64,000 nt of DNA. Origin: an uncultured bacterium. GTDB lineage: Bacteria > Bacteroidota > Bacteroidia > Chitinophagales > Chitinophagaceae. Positions 9,859 through 20,390 of this stretch are shown here, piece after piece. Position 1 is the stretch's first letter. Each line of letters begins with the position of its first letter. The notes under the pieces are model-generated. The model worked only from the letters and a program-made list of their open reading frames with translations. It did not search any database and was not told where the DNA came from. A program made the position numbers and the translations under genes. The stretch lies in assembly GCA_903920455.1 (NCBI GenBank), contig CAIXLY010000010.1, forward strand, positions 1 through 64,000, given 5' to 3'.

Positions 9859-11103
9859 TTAATACTCAATTTTCTTAACTGCCGGCAACTTAAACCAGGT
9901 TAGGCCAGCAATGGCAAGCGTCATCCCTCCACCAATAATCACTGAAGGTATTACACCTATTAATTTTGACATTAACCCACTCTCAAAAGCACCCAATTCA
10001 TTAGAAGACATGATGAATATGCTATTGAGTGACGAAACCCTGCCTCTCATTTCTTCCGGTGTCTTTAGCTGAAGTATAGTAGATCGAATCAGTATGCTTA
10101 CACCATCAAGAAATCCAGAAACAAACAAGGCCAATGCTGAAATCCAAAACATGTCGGAGAGTCCAAACAGTATAATTGAAAATCCAAATCCTGCCACGCA
10201 CCATATCATAATTCTTCCCTGATTTTTTTTAAGCGGGATGAAGTTGATTAGCAGCATCAAAACGATCGCACCCATTGCAGGCGCAGAACGCAGCAAACCG
10301 AGGCCCTGTGCCCCTGTCTTCAGGATGACATCGGAAAAGTAGGGTAGCATGGCAGTGGCGCCACCAAAGAAAACAGCAAATAGGTCGAGGCTAATTACCC
10401 CAAGTATTTCTTTTGTTTTCCAGACAAACCTAAAGCCCTCAAGAATGCTTTTAAGCATGGATTCTTTTTCAATCTGCTGTGGTGCTGGCTTTGGACTGAT
10501 AAAAAATAAGATGCTTATTGCAACAATTAACAACAGGATAATCAACATGAAGGTGAATGTAATTCCAGTTGCAGCGTAGAGTAAACCTCCAATCGCCGGT
10601 CCGCCGACTGCCGCAATCTGCCATGACCCACTATGCCAAGTAATGGAGTTTGGAATCTCTTCTTTTGGAACAAGGCCGCTCACCAACGCAAAGGAGGATG
10701 GTCCACTGAATGCCCTTGCTATCCCAGTACAGAAAACAATTCCATACATGCTGATTAGTATGTTTGATTGAGGGATATGAGCGTAGGCATGATCGCTGGT
10801 AACGTAAGCGAATAAAATGGTCAGGGCTAAATTTGCTACAATGCTATAGTGAAATAACTTTTTTCGATCATTTCTATCGATGACATAACCAGAATAGAAA
10901 GCCATAATTAAAGCAGGAACAAATTCTACCAAGCCTATTAGCCCAATACTGAACGGGTCTTTTGTGATTTCAAAAACCGTCCAGCTAATCAGGGTTGCCT
11001 GCATGGTTAGCACCATGATAAAAATAAAGCGGGCAATGATATACATCCTGAATTCAGGGTGTTTAAGGGAAGAAAAGCTTAGATTCCTCAGGTACTTTGC
11101 CAT
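9859..11103 (-). CDS. MFS transporter (enterobactin exporter EntS-like)
   Basis: This 414-residue protein has about twelve hydrophobic segments and the loop motif DRNDRKK after the second segment, typical of the major facilitator superfamily. The overall look (short N-terminus containing LKHPEFRMY, MRGRV in the cytoplasmic loop of the second half) is that of the MFS_3/EntS group of exporters. The substrate cannot be read from the sequence and no siderophore genes are nearby. It follows folK on the same strand by 85 nt and converges on the YkgJ-type gene. Confidence 0.85.
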   Translation of the reverse strand: MAKYLRNLSFSSLKHPEFRMYIIARFIFIMVLTMQATLISWTVFEITKDPFSIGLIGLVEFVPALIMAFYSGYVIDRNDRKKLFHYSIVANLALTILFAYVTSDHAYAHIPQSNILISMYGIVFCTGIARAFSGPSSFALVSGLVPKEEIPNSITWHSGSWQIAAVGGPAIGGLLYAATGITFTFMLIILLLIVAISILFFISPKPAPQQIEKESMLKSILEGFRFVWKTKEILGVISLDLFAVFFGGATAMLPYFSDVILKTGAQGLGLLRSAPAMGAIVLMLLINFIPLKKNQGRIMIWCVAGFGFSIILFGLSDMFWISALALFVSGFLDGVSILIRSTILQLKTPEEMRGRVSSLNSIFIMSSNELGAFESGLMSKLIGVIPSVIIGGGMTLAIAGLTWFKLPAVKKIEY

Positions 11104-11188
11104 TAGATTATTTATACTGATGCAACGTTAAATCCACTTGTAAAGTCCATATTTCATTGAGTTTTGACAATTTTACTTTCGTTTTATG

Positions 11189-11683
11189 CTATTTGTTTTC
11201 AGAGTTGAATACAGTCACTTCAAGTTTGTCAATACAATTGTCAAGCATCGAGGTTATTGACAAGCCTATTGAAGGATCTATCAGGTTAGGTGCGATTTCT
11301 GCCAAGGGGATGAGAACAAAACGTCTGTCGCGAATTTTTGGGTGTGGTATCGTAAGTTCAAGCGTATTCAATTGTTCATCTTCGAAATATAGAATATCTA
11401 TATCTATTGTTCTTGCATCATACTTTTCTTTTCTTTGCCTGCCCAAACTTAATTCAATCTTAAGGATTGAATTAAGCAAAGCGATTGGGGTAAGTGGGGT
11501 GACTATTTTCAGTACCTGGTTTAAAAACGAGGGTTGATCAGTTTTCCCCCAGGGGGCTGTTTCATAAATTGAGGATTTCTGTAAAATTTCCCCGCAGTGT
11601 TGTTGAATATACAAAGATGCAGCGTTAATGTACTGCAAACGGTCTCCAATATTGCCGCCAATTATTAAATAAGCTTTTTTCAT
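11189..11683 (-). CDS. folK: 2-amino-4-hydroxy-6-hydroxymethyldihydropteridine diphosphokinase
   Basis: This 164-residue enzyme transfers pyrophosphate from ATP to the pterin in folate synthesis. Family motifs are visible: GGNIGDR near the N-terminus, the substrate loop APWGKTDQPSFLNQV, and the signature RTIDIDILYF. Length is normal for a stand-alone HPPK. It is divergent from sppA with only about 59 bp between the start codons. Confidence 0.95.
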   Translation of the reverse strand: MKKAYLIIGGNIGDRLQYINAASLYIQQHCGEILQKSSIYETAPWGKTDQPSFLNQVLKIVTPLTPIALLNSILKIELSLGRQRKEKYDARTIDIDILYFEDEQLNTLELTIPHPKIRDRRFVLIPLAEIAPNLIDPSIGLSITSMLDNCIDKLEVTVFNSENK

Positions 11684-11742
11684 AAATAGTTAACCCCGTG
11701 GCGGGTAAAGTTCTTTAATTTCGTAATCTAAACATTTTAAAA

Positions 11743-13497
11743 GTGAAAAGTTTTTTCAAAAGTTTCTTCGCCTCCTTGCTTGCACTCTTTATCTTCTTTG
11801 GTTTGTTGTTTCTGATTTTTTTCGGAATTGCAGGTTCCATGCTGTCTGATAAGGTAATAACACTTGAGAAAAACGCTGTATTGGTGATTGACCTCTCAAA
11901 TGAATTCAAGGAGCGAAAGATGGAAGACCCTTTTGCTGAGTTGAGCGGCAAGGAAAACACACCCACGTTGGCTACTGCCATAAAGTTGATTGACAAGGCA
12001 AAAGCTGACTCCATGATTAAGGGCATCTATCTGGTTGCAAAAGACAATCCAAATGGTTTTGCCACCAGCCAGGAACTCATCAATGCACTTCAATCCTTCA
12101 AGGCTTCAAAAAAGTTTGTAATCGCATATGGAGATTACATCTCTCAAAAAGCCTATGCCGTTGCTCAGGTGTCAGACAAGATTTACTGCAATCCAAAGGG
12201 AATTTTTCAGTGGCAGGGATTTTCAGCAGAGTATGTTTTTTTTAAAAGCTTGATTGACAAGCTTGAAATAAAGCCGCAAATATTTTATGCAGGTAAATTC
12301 AAGAGTGCTACGGAGCCGTTTAGGGCTACCGAAATGTCTGCTCCCAATAAGGAACAAACATCTGTATGGTTGAATGATATCTATGGTGAGATGATATCGC
12401 AGGTAAGTAAGTCAAGAAAGATTGACAAAGACACACTTAGAAGTCTTGCCAATCGATATGCAATCGATATTCCAGAATCAGCTGTTAAGGCTGGATTGAT
12501 TGATGGGGTTAAATATGATGATGAAGTAAAGGATGAAATTAAAAAGCGACTTGGAATTTCAAAGTCAGATAAAATAGGATTCATTAGTCTTGCTAAATAT
12601 AAAGATGCGGTGAGTCTTTCAGGTGCTTTCTCAAAAGATAAAATTGCACTTGTTGTTGCAGAGGGAGAGATAGTTTATGGTAAAGGGTCACCAAGTCAGA
12701 TTGGTTCTGAAGAATACCTGGCCTTGCTTCGCAAGCTCAGGTATGATAAATCAGTAAAGGCAATTGTGCTCAGGGTTAATTCTCCAGGAGGTTCTAGCTT
12801 GGCCAGTGAGATTATTTGGCGAGAACTTGAAATGATCAAGAAGCAAGGAATTCCGATTGTGGTTTCGATGGGAGATGTTGCTGCTAGCGGTGGGTATTAT
12901 ATTGCCGCCAATTCAAACAAAATTTTTGTTCAGCCCAATACCATCACTGGATCAATTGGAGTTTTCTCTATCATCCCAGATTTTTCTTCGTTCATGAAAA
13001 ATAAGCTTGGTGTTACTTTTGATCGTGTAAAAACTTCTGAATTTGCAGATGCACCAAGTGTTACAAGACCTTTGTCTGAACGCGAACAACAAATTGTACA
13101 GCACGAAATAGATCGCATCTATCTTGATTTTAAAACTCGGGTGGCTGATGGAAGGAAGAAAAGCCTGAATTATATAGACAGTATTGCGCAGGGCAGGGTG
13201 TGGACTGGAAGTCGAGCAATTCAAATCGGACTTGCTGATGCGATAGGCGGACAAGATCAGGCCATTGCTGAAGCTGCAAAGTTGGCAGGATTGAAAGAAT
13301 ACAAGGTTCGCACGTATCCGGAAGAGAAAACACTCATTGAATATATCCTTCAGCAAGTTCCTGATGAGCTGTCTTCCTCTTCAATTGAAAAAGAAATAGG
13401 TAAGGATGAGTACATGATTTTTAAAAGGATTAAAGCGCTTAAAGAAGAAAGTGGTCAGGCGAAATCAAGGTTGCCTTTTGATTTCATCATACGGTAA
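11743..13497 (+). CDS. sppA: Signal peptide peptidase SppA, 67-kDa type
   Basis: This 584-residue membrane-anchored serine protease degrades leftover signal peptides. One membrane segment (about residues 10-32) is followed by two tandem peptidase_S49 domains. The nucleophile is Ser382 in DVAASGGYYIA, and the general base is a Lys in GKFKSATEPF (Lys185 or Lys187), as expected for the Ser/Lys dyad of the long form. The start is GTG, since it immediately precedes the basic and hydrophobic N-terminus. An ABC-2 permease gene begins 7 nt after the stop, so the two are probably co-transcribed. Confidence 0.95.
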   Translation: MKSFFKSFFASLLALFIFFGLLFLIFFGIAGSMLSDKVITLEKNAVLVIDLSNEFKERKMEDPFAELSGKENTPTLATAIKLIDKAKADSMIKGIYLVAKDNPNGFATSQELINALQSFKASKKFVIAYGDYISQKAYAVAQVSDKIYCNPKGIFQWQGFSAEYVFFKSLIDKLEIKPQIFYAGKFKSATEPFRATEMSAPNKEQTSVWLNDIYGEMISQVSKSRKIDKDTLRSLANRYAIDIPESAVKAGLIDGVKYDDEVKDEIKKRLGISKSDKIGFISLAKYKDAVSLSGAFSKDKIALVVAEGEIVYGKGSPSQIGSEEYLALLRKLRYDKSVKAIVLRVNSPGGSSLASEIIWRELEMIKKQGIPIVVSMGDVAASGGYYIAANSNKIFVQPNTITGSIGVFSIIPDFSSFMKNKLGVTFDRVKTSEFADAPSVTRPLSEREQQIVQHEIDRIYLDFKTRVADGRKKSLNYIDSIAQGRVWTGSRAIQIGLADAIGGQDQAIAEAAKLAGLKEYKVRTYPEEKTLIEYILQQVPDELSSSSIEKEIGKDEYMIFKRIKALKEESGQAKSRLPFDFIIR

Positions 13498-13504
13498 TTC
13501 CTGC

Positions 13505-14611
13505 ATGAAATCTTCCTCCCCGAAATACAATCAATTTGTCGCCATGCTTGCTATCGCAAAGGCAAGCTGGCGTTCAATATTTAGAAGTCCATCTGCCGTT
13601 ATTTTTAGTTTCTTGTTTCCTTTGATTTTTATTCTGGTGTTTGGTTTTCTCAGCTCTACCACTCCTGTCATTCGAGTAGCCTTTGATCCTGCATCATCCA
13701 ACAATAATCAGTTCTATGCTCATCTCCTTGAAAAAGACAACCTCAAAATTATTGCTCAGCCAGACCTCATCTCAAGGCAGGAGCTAGAGAAAGGTCATAT
13801 GACTGCCATCTTGAAATTAAAGGAACTTAATCCTGATGCCTTCCCCAAGTATGTGGTTGAGATAACGACCTCTACAGCAGCTACAGATAAGATTGGCTTG
13901 CTTCAGTCAATCATTCAACAAACAATTGCCGATCTTGATCAAGAACATTTCCCCAAGAGGCCAACATATGGCTTTATGACCAAGGAAGTGTTGCCTGGGA
14001 GAGAATACAGAACGATTGATTTTATTTTACCCGGCCAACTAGGATTTAGTTTGCTGAGCGCAGGGGTTTTTGGAGTTGCCTTTGTTTTTTTTGGACTTCG
14101 TCAAACACTTGTGCTAAAAAGGTTTTTCGCTACACCAATCAAGCGTTCTTACATTGTTTTTGGAGAAGGTATTGGGCGAATTGCCTTTCAAATGCTTACT
14201 GCAGTAGTTATTCTTTCCATTGGTCATTTTGCTTTCAAGTTTACATTAATACATGGATGGATAACCTTTGCTGAAATGATGGTGCTGAGCTTGATTGGAT
14301 TAATTGTTTTTATGGGATTTGGTTTTATTGTCAGCGGGTTGGCTAGCAGCGAAAGTGCAATACCCCCATTTGCCAATTTAGTTACCTTGCCACAATTTCT
14401 GTTGGCAGGTACTTTTTTCCCCATTGAAAACTTCCCCAGTTGGCTACATCCCATTTGTAAAATCTTGCCGCTTACACACCTCAATACAGCCATGCGCAAT
14501 GTAGCATTTGAAGGAGCGCACCTCGGTGATTGTTTGCCTCAACTGCAATACTTGCTTATTTGGGGTTTGCTTCTCTATGCTGTTGCAATCAAGGTTTTTA
14601 AGTGGGAGTGA
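13505..14611 (+). CDS. ABC-2 type transporter permease
   Basis: This 368-residue membrane protein has the ABC-2 permease layout. One N-terminal membrane helix is followed by a large extracytoplasmic domain (about residues 45-175) and then five helices. The motif LAGTFFPIENFPSWL before the last helices is typical of drug or polysaccharide export permeases. An upstream GTG would overlap sppA by 47 nt; the ATG 7 nt after the sppA stop is preferred. No ATP-binding subunit is adjacent, so its partner must be encoded elsewhere. The substrate is unknown. Confidence 0.88.
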   Translation: MKSSSPKYNQFVAMLAIAKASWRSIFRSPSAVIFSFLFPLIFILVFGFLSSTTPVIRVAFDPASSNNNQFYAHLLEKDNLKIIAQPDLISRQELEKGHMTAILKLKELNPDAFPKYVVEITTSTAATDKIGLLQSIIQQTIADLDQEHFPKRPTYGFMTKEVLPGREYRTIDFILPGQLGFSLLSAGVFGVAFVFFGLRQTLVLKRFFATPIKRSYIVFGEGIGRIAFQMLTAVVILSIGHFAFKFTLIHGWITFAEMMVLSLIGLIVFMGFGFIVSGLASSESAIPPFANLVTLPQFLLAGTFFPIENFPSWLHPICKILPLTHLNTAMRNVAFEGAHLGDCLPQLQYLLIWGLLLYAVAIKVFKWE

Positions 14612-14635
14612 TATACGCTCTAAACTTTATTCTTC

Positions 14636-15568
14636 TCATTCTTTATATAAATTCAAATTTCTTTTCATCCCTTCCCACTTCGTTCGTTTTATTGGAGAGT
14701 CTTTGAAAAGTTGATTAAAACTTTCTCGATCTAGCGCCATCCAATCTTTAAACGTAAAGGTCATGATTTCATCAAGAGGTTCAAACTCTTTATGCGTATG
14801 TGCACTGCTGAATCTATTCCAAGGACATACATCCTGGCAAATATCACAACCAAAGACCCAATTGTCTGCATTGTTTTTTAAGACATCTGGAAGGGTATTT
14901 GATTTAAGCTCTATCGTGAAATACGAAATGCATTTTGATGCATCTAGTTCCTTATTTGGAAGGATTGCTTCAGTCGGACAGGCATCAATGCATTTGGTGC
15001 ATGTTCCACAATAGTCTTTTACATACGGTTCATCCGGAGTAAATTCTAAATCTGTGATCAATGTAGCAATAAAGAAAAAGGAGCCTGTTTTTTTATTGAT
15101 CAAATTTCCATTCTTTCCTAACCAGCCCAATCCACTCCTTTGGGCCCAACTTCTTTCCAATACTGGAGCTGAGTCAACAAAGCCTCGGCCTTCAATATTT
15201 CCAATCTCTTCTCTTATGCGGAAAAGAAACTCTTGTAGTTTCTCTCTAATGACTAGATGATAATCCTTCCCGTAGGCATACTTAGCAATTTTAGGAACAT
15301 CATCATGTTGTTGTACAGATGGAAAATAGTTGAACAGTAAGGTGATTACAGACCTTGCTCCTGGAACTAATTTTGTTGGGTCAACGCGCAGGTCAAAATG
15401 ATTTTCCATGTACTGCATTTCTCCATGGTAGTCTTTTTTGAGCCATTGTTCCAGACGTCGTGCATCCTCATCCAAGCGCTGGGCTTTTGCAATTCCACAG
15501 TCATCAAATCCAATTGATCTGGCTATTGTTTTAATTAGACTTGTATGCGTGTCTGATGAGCTGATCAT
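14636..15568 (-). CDS. queG: Epoxyqueuosine reductase
   Basis: This 310-residue cobalamin and iron-sulfur enzyme carries out the last step of queuosine synthesis, reducing epoxyqueuosine in tRNA. Two [4Fe-4S] motifs are present: Cys187/190/193 with Cys197, and Cys241/244/248 (CDICQDVCPW). Asp132 in GFVDSAPVLER is in the position of the proposed proton donor. It is 12 nt downstream of the serine hydrolase gene, so both probably share a transcript, and it converges on the ABC-2 permease. The C-terminal HEAT-like repeats of longer QueG proteins are absent, as in many family members. Confidence 0.95.
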   Translation of the reverse strand: MISSSDTHTSLIKTIARSIGFDDCGIAKAQRLDEDARRLEQWLKKDYHGEMQYMENHFDLRVDPTKLVPGARSVITLLFNYFPSVQQHDDVPKIAKYAYGKDYHLVIREKLQEFLFRIREEIGNIEGRGFVDSAPVLERSWAQRSGLGWLGKNGNLINKKTGSFFFIATLITDLEFTPDEPYVKDYCGTCTKCIDACPTEAILPNKELDASKCISYFTIELKSNTLPDVLKNNADNWVFGCDICQDVCPWNRFSSAHTHKEFEPLDEIMTFTFKDWMALDRESFNQLFKDSPIKRTKWEGMKRNLNLYKE

Positions 15569-15580
15569 CTCTGTTTTTTA

Positions 15581-16624
15581 TTATTGATCAATTGCAGCAT
15601 CTGCAATTTCCTTCATTCTCAAATAGAGCTCTTTCTTTTGCTCTCCCAATAAACTTTTAGCAAATATTATACCTACGTAGTTGCGATTTGTATCTATCCA
15701 CGGCCATGTGCCAAACGCTCCTGGAGAAGTGAAAACTGTACCCTTTCCATTTTCATCCTCTTGTATCCAGCTGCCTAACGCATAGTTCATTCCTTTCCCT
15801 GATTCTGGGGTAAACCTAACCCTTAGATCGAGTGTTTGGGTTTTCATCATTTCATCAATTGATTTTTCACTCAATATCCGCTTACCATTGAACATCCCTT
15901 TATTCAACATCATCTGCATAAAGTTGATATAATCAAAGGCTGAGCAGATGGCGCCACCTGATGGATTAATCGCTCCTCCATTATCATTAGAGAAGGTTGC
16001 AGTCTTCATTCCAAGCGGCCTGAACAGTTTTTCAACAATAACACGATCAAATGATTTTTTTGATACAACTTCAATAACCCGACCGGCAATATTCAGCCCA
16101 ACACCGCTGTAAGCAAATGCTTCACCTGGATTGTCTATGATTTCTTTTTTTGTTGCAAAAAATATAATCTCTTCTTCTAGACTGTTGAATTTGCTGCGTT
16201 GGGCAAGCTTCATCACGCCACTAGGTCCTACATCCAATCCGGTTGTATGCGAAAGACAATTTCTTAGTGTGACGTATCCCTTCATGTTTTTTTCAAACAG
16301 GGGTATATAGGTTGCTATGGGTTCGTCTAGGTTAATTTTCCCCTCATCAACAAATATCATGACCAGTGCCGCTGTAAGCCATTTACTGCAACTTGCAATG
16401 GGTGCAGGGGTTTTTAGCTTCAGCTCATCTGCCTCCCTTAGGAATATATTTTTTCCTTCTTTATTGATTGCTACCACAAGATCTTTACCCAAGGCTTTCT
16501 CATTCTTCGTTATCATTGCATTCAATGCAGCAAAGTCTTGTTGGGAATAGGATGACTGCAAGAATAGCATGAAAATCAGAGCTAGACTGCATTTGCGGCA
16601 TACTTTACTTGTAAAATCTGTCAT
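15581..16624 (-). CDS. Secreted beta-lactamase-family serine hydrolase
   Basis: This 347-residue protein of the class C beta-lactamase/esterase (PF00144) fold has a signal peptide ending near residue 28 (SSYSQQ), so it acts in the periplasm. The active-site SxxK is Ser78-Cys-Ser-Lys81, and the second motif is Tyr172-Ser-Gly. The family covers esterases, D-aminopeptidases and penicillin-binding-like enzymes. No feature specifically supports antibiotic hydrolysis. It precedes queG by 12 nt and is divergent from clpB. Confidence 0.85.
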   Translation of the reverse strand: MTDFTSKVCRKCSLALIFMLFLQSSYSQQDFAALNAMITKNEKALGKDLVVAINKEGKNIFLREADELKLKTPAPIASCSKWLTAALVMIFVDEGKINLDEPIATYIPLFEKNMKGYVTLRNCLSHTTGLDVGPSGVMKLAQRSKFNSLEEEIIFFATKKEIIDNPGEAFAYSGVGLNIAGRVIEVVSKKSFDRVIVEKLFRPLGMKTATFSNDNGGAINPSGGAICSAFDYINFMQMMLNKGMFNGKRILSEKSIDEMMKTQTLDLRVRFTPESGKGMNYALGSWIQEDENGKGTVFTSPGAFGTWPWIDTNRNYVGIIFAKSLLGEQKKELYLRMKEIADAAIDQ

Positions 16625-16682
16625 AATTACCTGTTTTTAACTCTGGAAGGTGGTTTGAGGAATATGTATTAAATTATCTCAT

Positions 16683-19295
16683 ATGAATTTAAATAACTTC
16701 ACGATACAAGCTTCTGAAATTGTTCAGGCTGCTCAGCAATTGGCTTTCAATGGGGGTAATCCAACTATAGAGACCGATCATATTCTGCAAAGCTTATTAG
16801 AACAGAAAAACTCACCTGTAGAATATTTACTCAAAAAGAACAATGTTTCTATTCAGGTTCTTCAGACGAAGTTAACAGAAGCGTTGTTAAAATTACCTAA
16901 AACAACTGCTGAACCCGCTCAGTCACTTAGCCGAGAGGCAAACAGTGCTTTCCTTCGTGCCGGTTCCTTGTTGTCTATATTTGATGATGAATTTGTAACC
17001 CCTGAACATATTTTGCTTGCACTAATTACCGGATCTGATCCAATTTCCAAGCTTCTCAAAGAGGTTGGCTTAACAGAGGATGGTTTGCTCACTGCTATCA
17101 AGGAGCTTAGGAAAGGGGAAAAAGTGAAAAGTCAAACGCAAGAGACACAATTCAATGCCTTGAATAAATATGCTAAAAACCTAATTGAGATGGCCCGCCA
17201 GGGTAAGCTTGATCCGGTAATAGGGCGAGATGAAGAAATCAGAAGAACACTTCATATCCTTACCAGAAGATCCAAAAATAATCCAATTCTTGTTGGAGAG
17301 CCAGGTGTAGGAAAAACTGCAATTGCGGAAGGACTTGCTATGCGTATTCTCAATGGTGATGTTCCTGAAAACCTAAAGAGCAAATTAATTTATGCACTTG
17401 ATATGGGGCTCCTTATTGCAGGCGCAAAATACAAGGGTGAATTTGAGGAACGATTAAAGGGTGTAGTTAAAGAAGTAGCCTCTAGTGACGGAGAAATTAT
17501 TCTTTTCATTGATGAGATTCATACCCTTGTAGGTGCAGGCGGCGGTGAGGGGGCTATGGATGCTGCCAATATTTTAAAGCCAGCCCTTGCAAGAGGTGAG
17601 CTCAGGGCAATAGGTGCAACAACACTGAATGAGTATCAAAAGTATTTTGAGAAAGACAAGGCCCTAGAAAGAAGATTTCAAAAGGTATTGATTGACGAGC
17701 CAAGCATCGAAGATGCTATTTCTATACTTAGGGGATTGAAGGATCGTTATGAGACGCATCACCATGTGCGTATAAAAGATGAAGCAATCATTGCTGCAGT
17801 AGAATTGTCAAGCAGGTACATTACAGATCGGTTTCTGCCTGATAAGGCAATTGATTTGATTGATGAGAGCGCGGCCAAGCTTCGGTTGGAGATGAATTCC
17901 ATGCCTGAGGAATTGGATAAACTTGAGCGTCAAATTCGACAGCTTGAGATTGAAAGAGAAGCCATCAAGCGTGAAGACGATGAGGTGAAAATGAAAGAAC
18001 TCAATACCGAGATTGCAAATCTCTCTGTTGAACGGGATACCTTGAAAGCAAAATGGAGGGAGGAAAAAGATATTGTTGAGCAAGTGCAAACTGCAAAAGC
18101 TGAAATAGAGCAGTTGAAACTTCAAGCAGAAAGGGCAGAACGTGAAGGCGATTATGGAACCGTAGCTGAAATCCGATATGGTAAGGTGAAACAAAAGGAA
18201 GCAGATATTCTTAGATTATCAGAAGAGCTTGCTGCAACAGGGGAGAAAAGACTCCTCAAGGAAGAAGTTGATGCTGAAGATATTGCTCAAAATGTTGCCA
18301 AGGCAACGGGGATACCTGTTTCTAAAATGTTGCAAAGTGATCGGGAAAAACTGCTTCAACTGGAAGATCATTTGCATGAGCGGGTTGTTGGACAAGAAGA
18401 GGGGATTACTGCTGTAGCTGATGCCATCCGCAGAAGCCGGGCAGGTTTGCAAGATCCCAAAAAACCAATTGGCTCTTTTATTTTTCTTGGAACTACGGGA
18501 GTTGGTAAAACTGAACTTGCAAAAACACTTGCTGAATATCTTTTTGATGATGAGGCCATGATGACACGCATAGACATGAGTGAATACCAAGAGAAGCATA
18601 CGGTTTCACGCTTAGTTGGTGCTCCTCCAGGTTATGTAGGATATGAAGAAGGTGGTCAGCTTACTGAGGCCGTTAGGCGTAAGCCATACAGCGTAGTATT
18701 GTTGGATGAAATTGAAAAAGCTCATCCTGATGTATGGAATGTACTGCTGCAGGTTTTGGATGATGGCCGACTTACTGACAATAAAGGTCGTGTGGTTAAT
18801 TTTAAAAATACCATCATCATCATGACCAGTAATATCGGTAGCCATCTTATCCAAGATGCATTTGAACAGGCGGGGCCAAACAATGTAGAAAAAGCTACTG
18901 AAAGGGCTAGGGTTGAGGTCATGAATCTGCTCAAGCAAACGGTTAGGCCGGAATTTTTAAATAGGGTAGATGAGATCATTATGTTTCAACCCTTAAGTAA
19001 AAAAGACATCAGAAAGATCATAGAGATTCAACTAAAAGGCCTGAAAAAACTCTTGGCCAATGCTGACATTGAACTTTCTTTTACTGCGTATACAATCGAC
19101 TATTTGGCTGAGAATGGCTTTGATCCTCAGTTTGGGGCAAGGCCATTAAAGCGGCTTATTCAAAAAGAAATAGTAAATCAATTGTCTAAACGAATATTGG
19201 CAGGTGATATTGACAAATCAAAGCCTGTTGTAGTGGATGTTTTTGATGGGGTGGTGGTCATTCGAAATGAAGTTGCAGAGGAGCAAAAAGTATAA
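16683..19295 (+). CDS. clpB: ATP-dependent disaggregase ClpB
   Basis: This 870-residue Hsp104-type chaperone works with DnaK to rescue aggregated proteins. In order it shows the N-domain (1-150), the first AAA+ module with Walker A GEPGVGKT at 205-212, the M-domain coiled coil (about 410-525), and the second AAA+ module with Walker A GTTGVGKT at 603-610 and the motif [14 protein letters not shown]. Length is normal for the family. No CIRCE or HrcA-type inverted repeat was found in the 58-bp region shared with the divergent hydrolase gene. Confidence 0.98.
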   Translation: MNLNNFTIQASEIVQAAQQLAFNGGNPTIETDHILQSLLEQKNSPVEYLLKKNNVSIQVLQTKLTEALLKLPKTTAEPAQSLSREANSAFLRAGSLLSIFDDEFVTPEHILLALITGSDPISKLLKEVGLTEDGLLTAIKELRKGEKVKSQTQETQFNALNKYAKNLIEMARQGKLDPVIGRDEEIRRTLHILTRRSKNNPILVGEPGVGKTAIAEGLAMRILNGDVPENLKSKLIYALDMGLLIAGAKYKGEFEERLKGVVKEVASSDGEIILFIDEIHTLVGAGGGEGAMDAANILKPALARGELRAIGATTLNEYQKYFEKDKALERRFQKVLIDEPSIEDAISILRGLKDRYETHHHVRIKDEAIIAAVELSSRYITDRFLPDKAIDLIDESAAKLRLEMNSMPEELDKLERQIRQLEIEREAIKREDDEVKMKELNTEIANLSVERDTLKAKWREEKDIVEQVQTAKAEIEQLKLQAERAEREGDYGTVAEIRYGKVKQKEADILRLSEELAATGEKRLLKEEVDAEDIAQNVAKATGIPVSKMLQSDREKLLQLEDHLHERVVGQEEGITAVADAIRRSRAGLQDPKKPIGSFIFLGTTGVGKTELAKTLAEYLFDDEAMMTRIDMSEYQEKHTVSRLVGAPPGYVGYEEGGQLTEAVRRKPYSVVLLDEIEKAHPDVWNVLLQVLDDGRLTDNKGRVVNFKNTIIIMTSNIGSHLIQDAFEQAGPNNVEKATERARVEVMNLLKQTVRPEFLNRVDEIIMFQPLSKKDIRKIIEIQLKGLKKLLANADIELSFTAYTIDYLAENGFDPQFGARPLKRLIQKEIVNQLSKRILAGDIDKSKPVVVDVFDGVVVIRNEVAEEQKV

Positions 19296-19314
19296 GGGGG
19301 TATGATTCAGTAAT

Positions 19315-19346
19315 TTTGAAAAATTGCCCTAGATGATTTACCTTTT
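19315..19346 (+). promoter_or_regulatory. Candidate promoter of mscL
   Basis: TTTG at 19315-19318 and TACCTTTT at 19339-19346 are separated by 20 nt. This matches the Bacteroidota -33/-7 arrangement with one mismatch in the -7 box. The predicted start lies about 35 nt upstream of the mscL ATG. Confidence 0.45.
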
Positions 19347-19385
19347 ATGAAGTAAGTTTATTGATAAATTTTAAAACCAACACCC

Positions 19386-19814
19386 ATGTCTTTCATTAAA
19401 GAATTTAAACAATTTGCTCTGCGCGGTAACCTTGTTGACATCGCGGTGGCCTTTGTCATGGGTGGTGCTTTTGGTAAAGTTGTTTCTGCTTTTACTGAAA
19501 AGCTGATTGCTCCTCTCATTGGGCTGCTTACCGGAGGCACTAATTTTTACGACAAAAAACTTATTCTTAAGCGTGCCGTCAATGAAGTAAGAGACCCCAG
19601 TGGAAAGATTATCATCACTAATGGCAAAGAGGTTGCACTGGAATGGGGCGCAGTAGTTACCTCACTAATAGACTTTATTATCGTGGCTTTTGTAATGTTT
19701 CTGGTGATCAAAGCCATCAACACGCTTAAGAAGAAAGAGGCTGCAGAACCAGTTTCAATTTCTAAAACAGATCAGCTATTGACAGAAATCAAGGATTTGT
19801 TGTCTAAAAGCTAA
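19386..19814 (+). CDS. mscL: Large-conductance mechanosensitive channel
   Basis: This 142-residue inner-membrane channel opens under osmotic downshock. The N-terminal amphipathic helix (FIKEFKQFALRGN) leads into TM1 with the glycine-rich pore face (DIAVAFVMGGAFGKVV). A periplasmic loop, TM2 (about residues 92-110) and a charged C-terminal helix follow. Length and motif order fit the family. Confidence 0.96.
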   Translation: MSFIKEFKQFALRGNLVDIAVAFVMGGAFGKVVSAFTEKLIAPLIGLLTGGTNFYDKKLILKRAVNEVRDPSGKIIITNGKEVALEWGAVVTSLIDFIIVAFVMFLVIKAINTLKKKEAAEPVSISKTDQLLTEIKDLLSKS

Positions 19815-19905
19815 TAGGCTATCCTTCTTTTTTTTAGGTGTATTCTGGATCTAAGTCTTAGCCTAAGTTTTCCCAACGAATAGAATTAAGGGTGCAGCGT
19901 GTGTA

Positions 19906-20373
19906 TTAACTTTTCAACTGTAAACTTTTAACAAGGTCTGCAACTATCTTATCAATGGGTAGGGTAACAGAATGCGAACCAAATTCTTGCATTGGAATCA
20001 TTCTAAATGTTTCTGTTTCACTTGTTTTGTTATATACCTCCATTTGTTTTTCATCAAACTCAAATGGGGTGTTGCGCAATGGTACCGTTATTGCTTCTTC
20101 GGCGTAAACCCTATAGTATATCGAAACGATTTGGTCTGTTGGATTAAAGGCTGACATCTGAAAAAAATCTGTTGTGTAAAGATGTTCGCCAACTGTTACC
20201 TTGAGATTCATCTCTTCCATAAATTCCCTGGCTAAACATGATCTTGTGCCTTCTCCAAACTCAAGGCCACCACCCGGAAATTTAGTGTAATAATTGCCTC
20301 TGATAAATTCATCACTTACCAATACTTGGTTTACTTCATTAATTAATATGCCATATACTCTGAGGGTAAACAT
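19906..20373 (-). CDS. NUDIX hydrolase
   Basis: This 155-residue protein has a near-complete Nudix box (GX5EX7REUXEEXGU) in GGLEFGEGTRSCLAREFMEE, with the Gly near its end replaced by Asn. The box binds the metal that supports pyrophosphate cleavage of a nucleotide-linked substrate, but the substrate cannot be predicted. The ATG at 20373 is chosen over one 63 nt upstream because it begins the conserved first strand (FTLRVYGILIN) and avoids overlapping dapF. It lies 17 nt after dapF and is probably the last gene of udp-dapF-NUDIX. Confidence 0.85.
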   Translation of the reverse strand: MFTLRVYGILINEVNQVLVSDEFIRGNYYTKFPGGGLEFGEGTRSCLAREFMEEMNLKVTVGEHLYTTDFFQMSAFNPTDQIVSIYYRVYAEEAITVPLRNTPFEFDEKQMEVYNKTSETETFRMIPMQEFGSHSVTLPIDKIVADLVKSLQLKS

Positions 20374-20390
20374 GAGAAGTATTTTTTTGG

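Noticed and set aside
15581-16624. Antibiotic-resistance beta-lactamase
   Set aside because: The SxxK and YxG motifs fit the broad serine hydrolase family; nothing indicates a specific beta-lactamase or resistance context.
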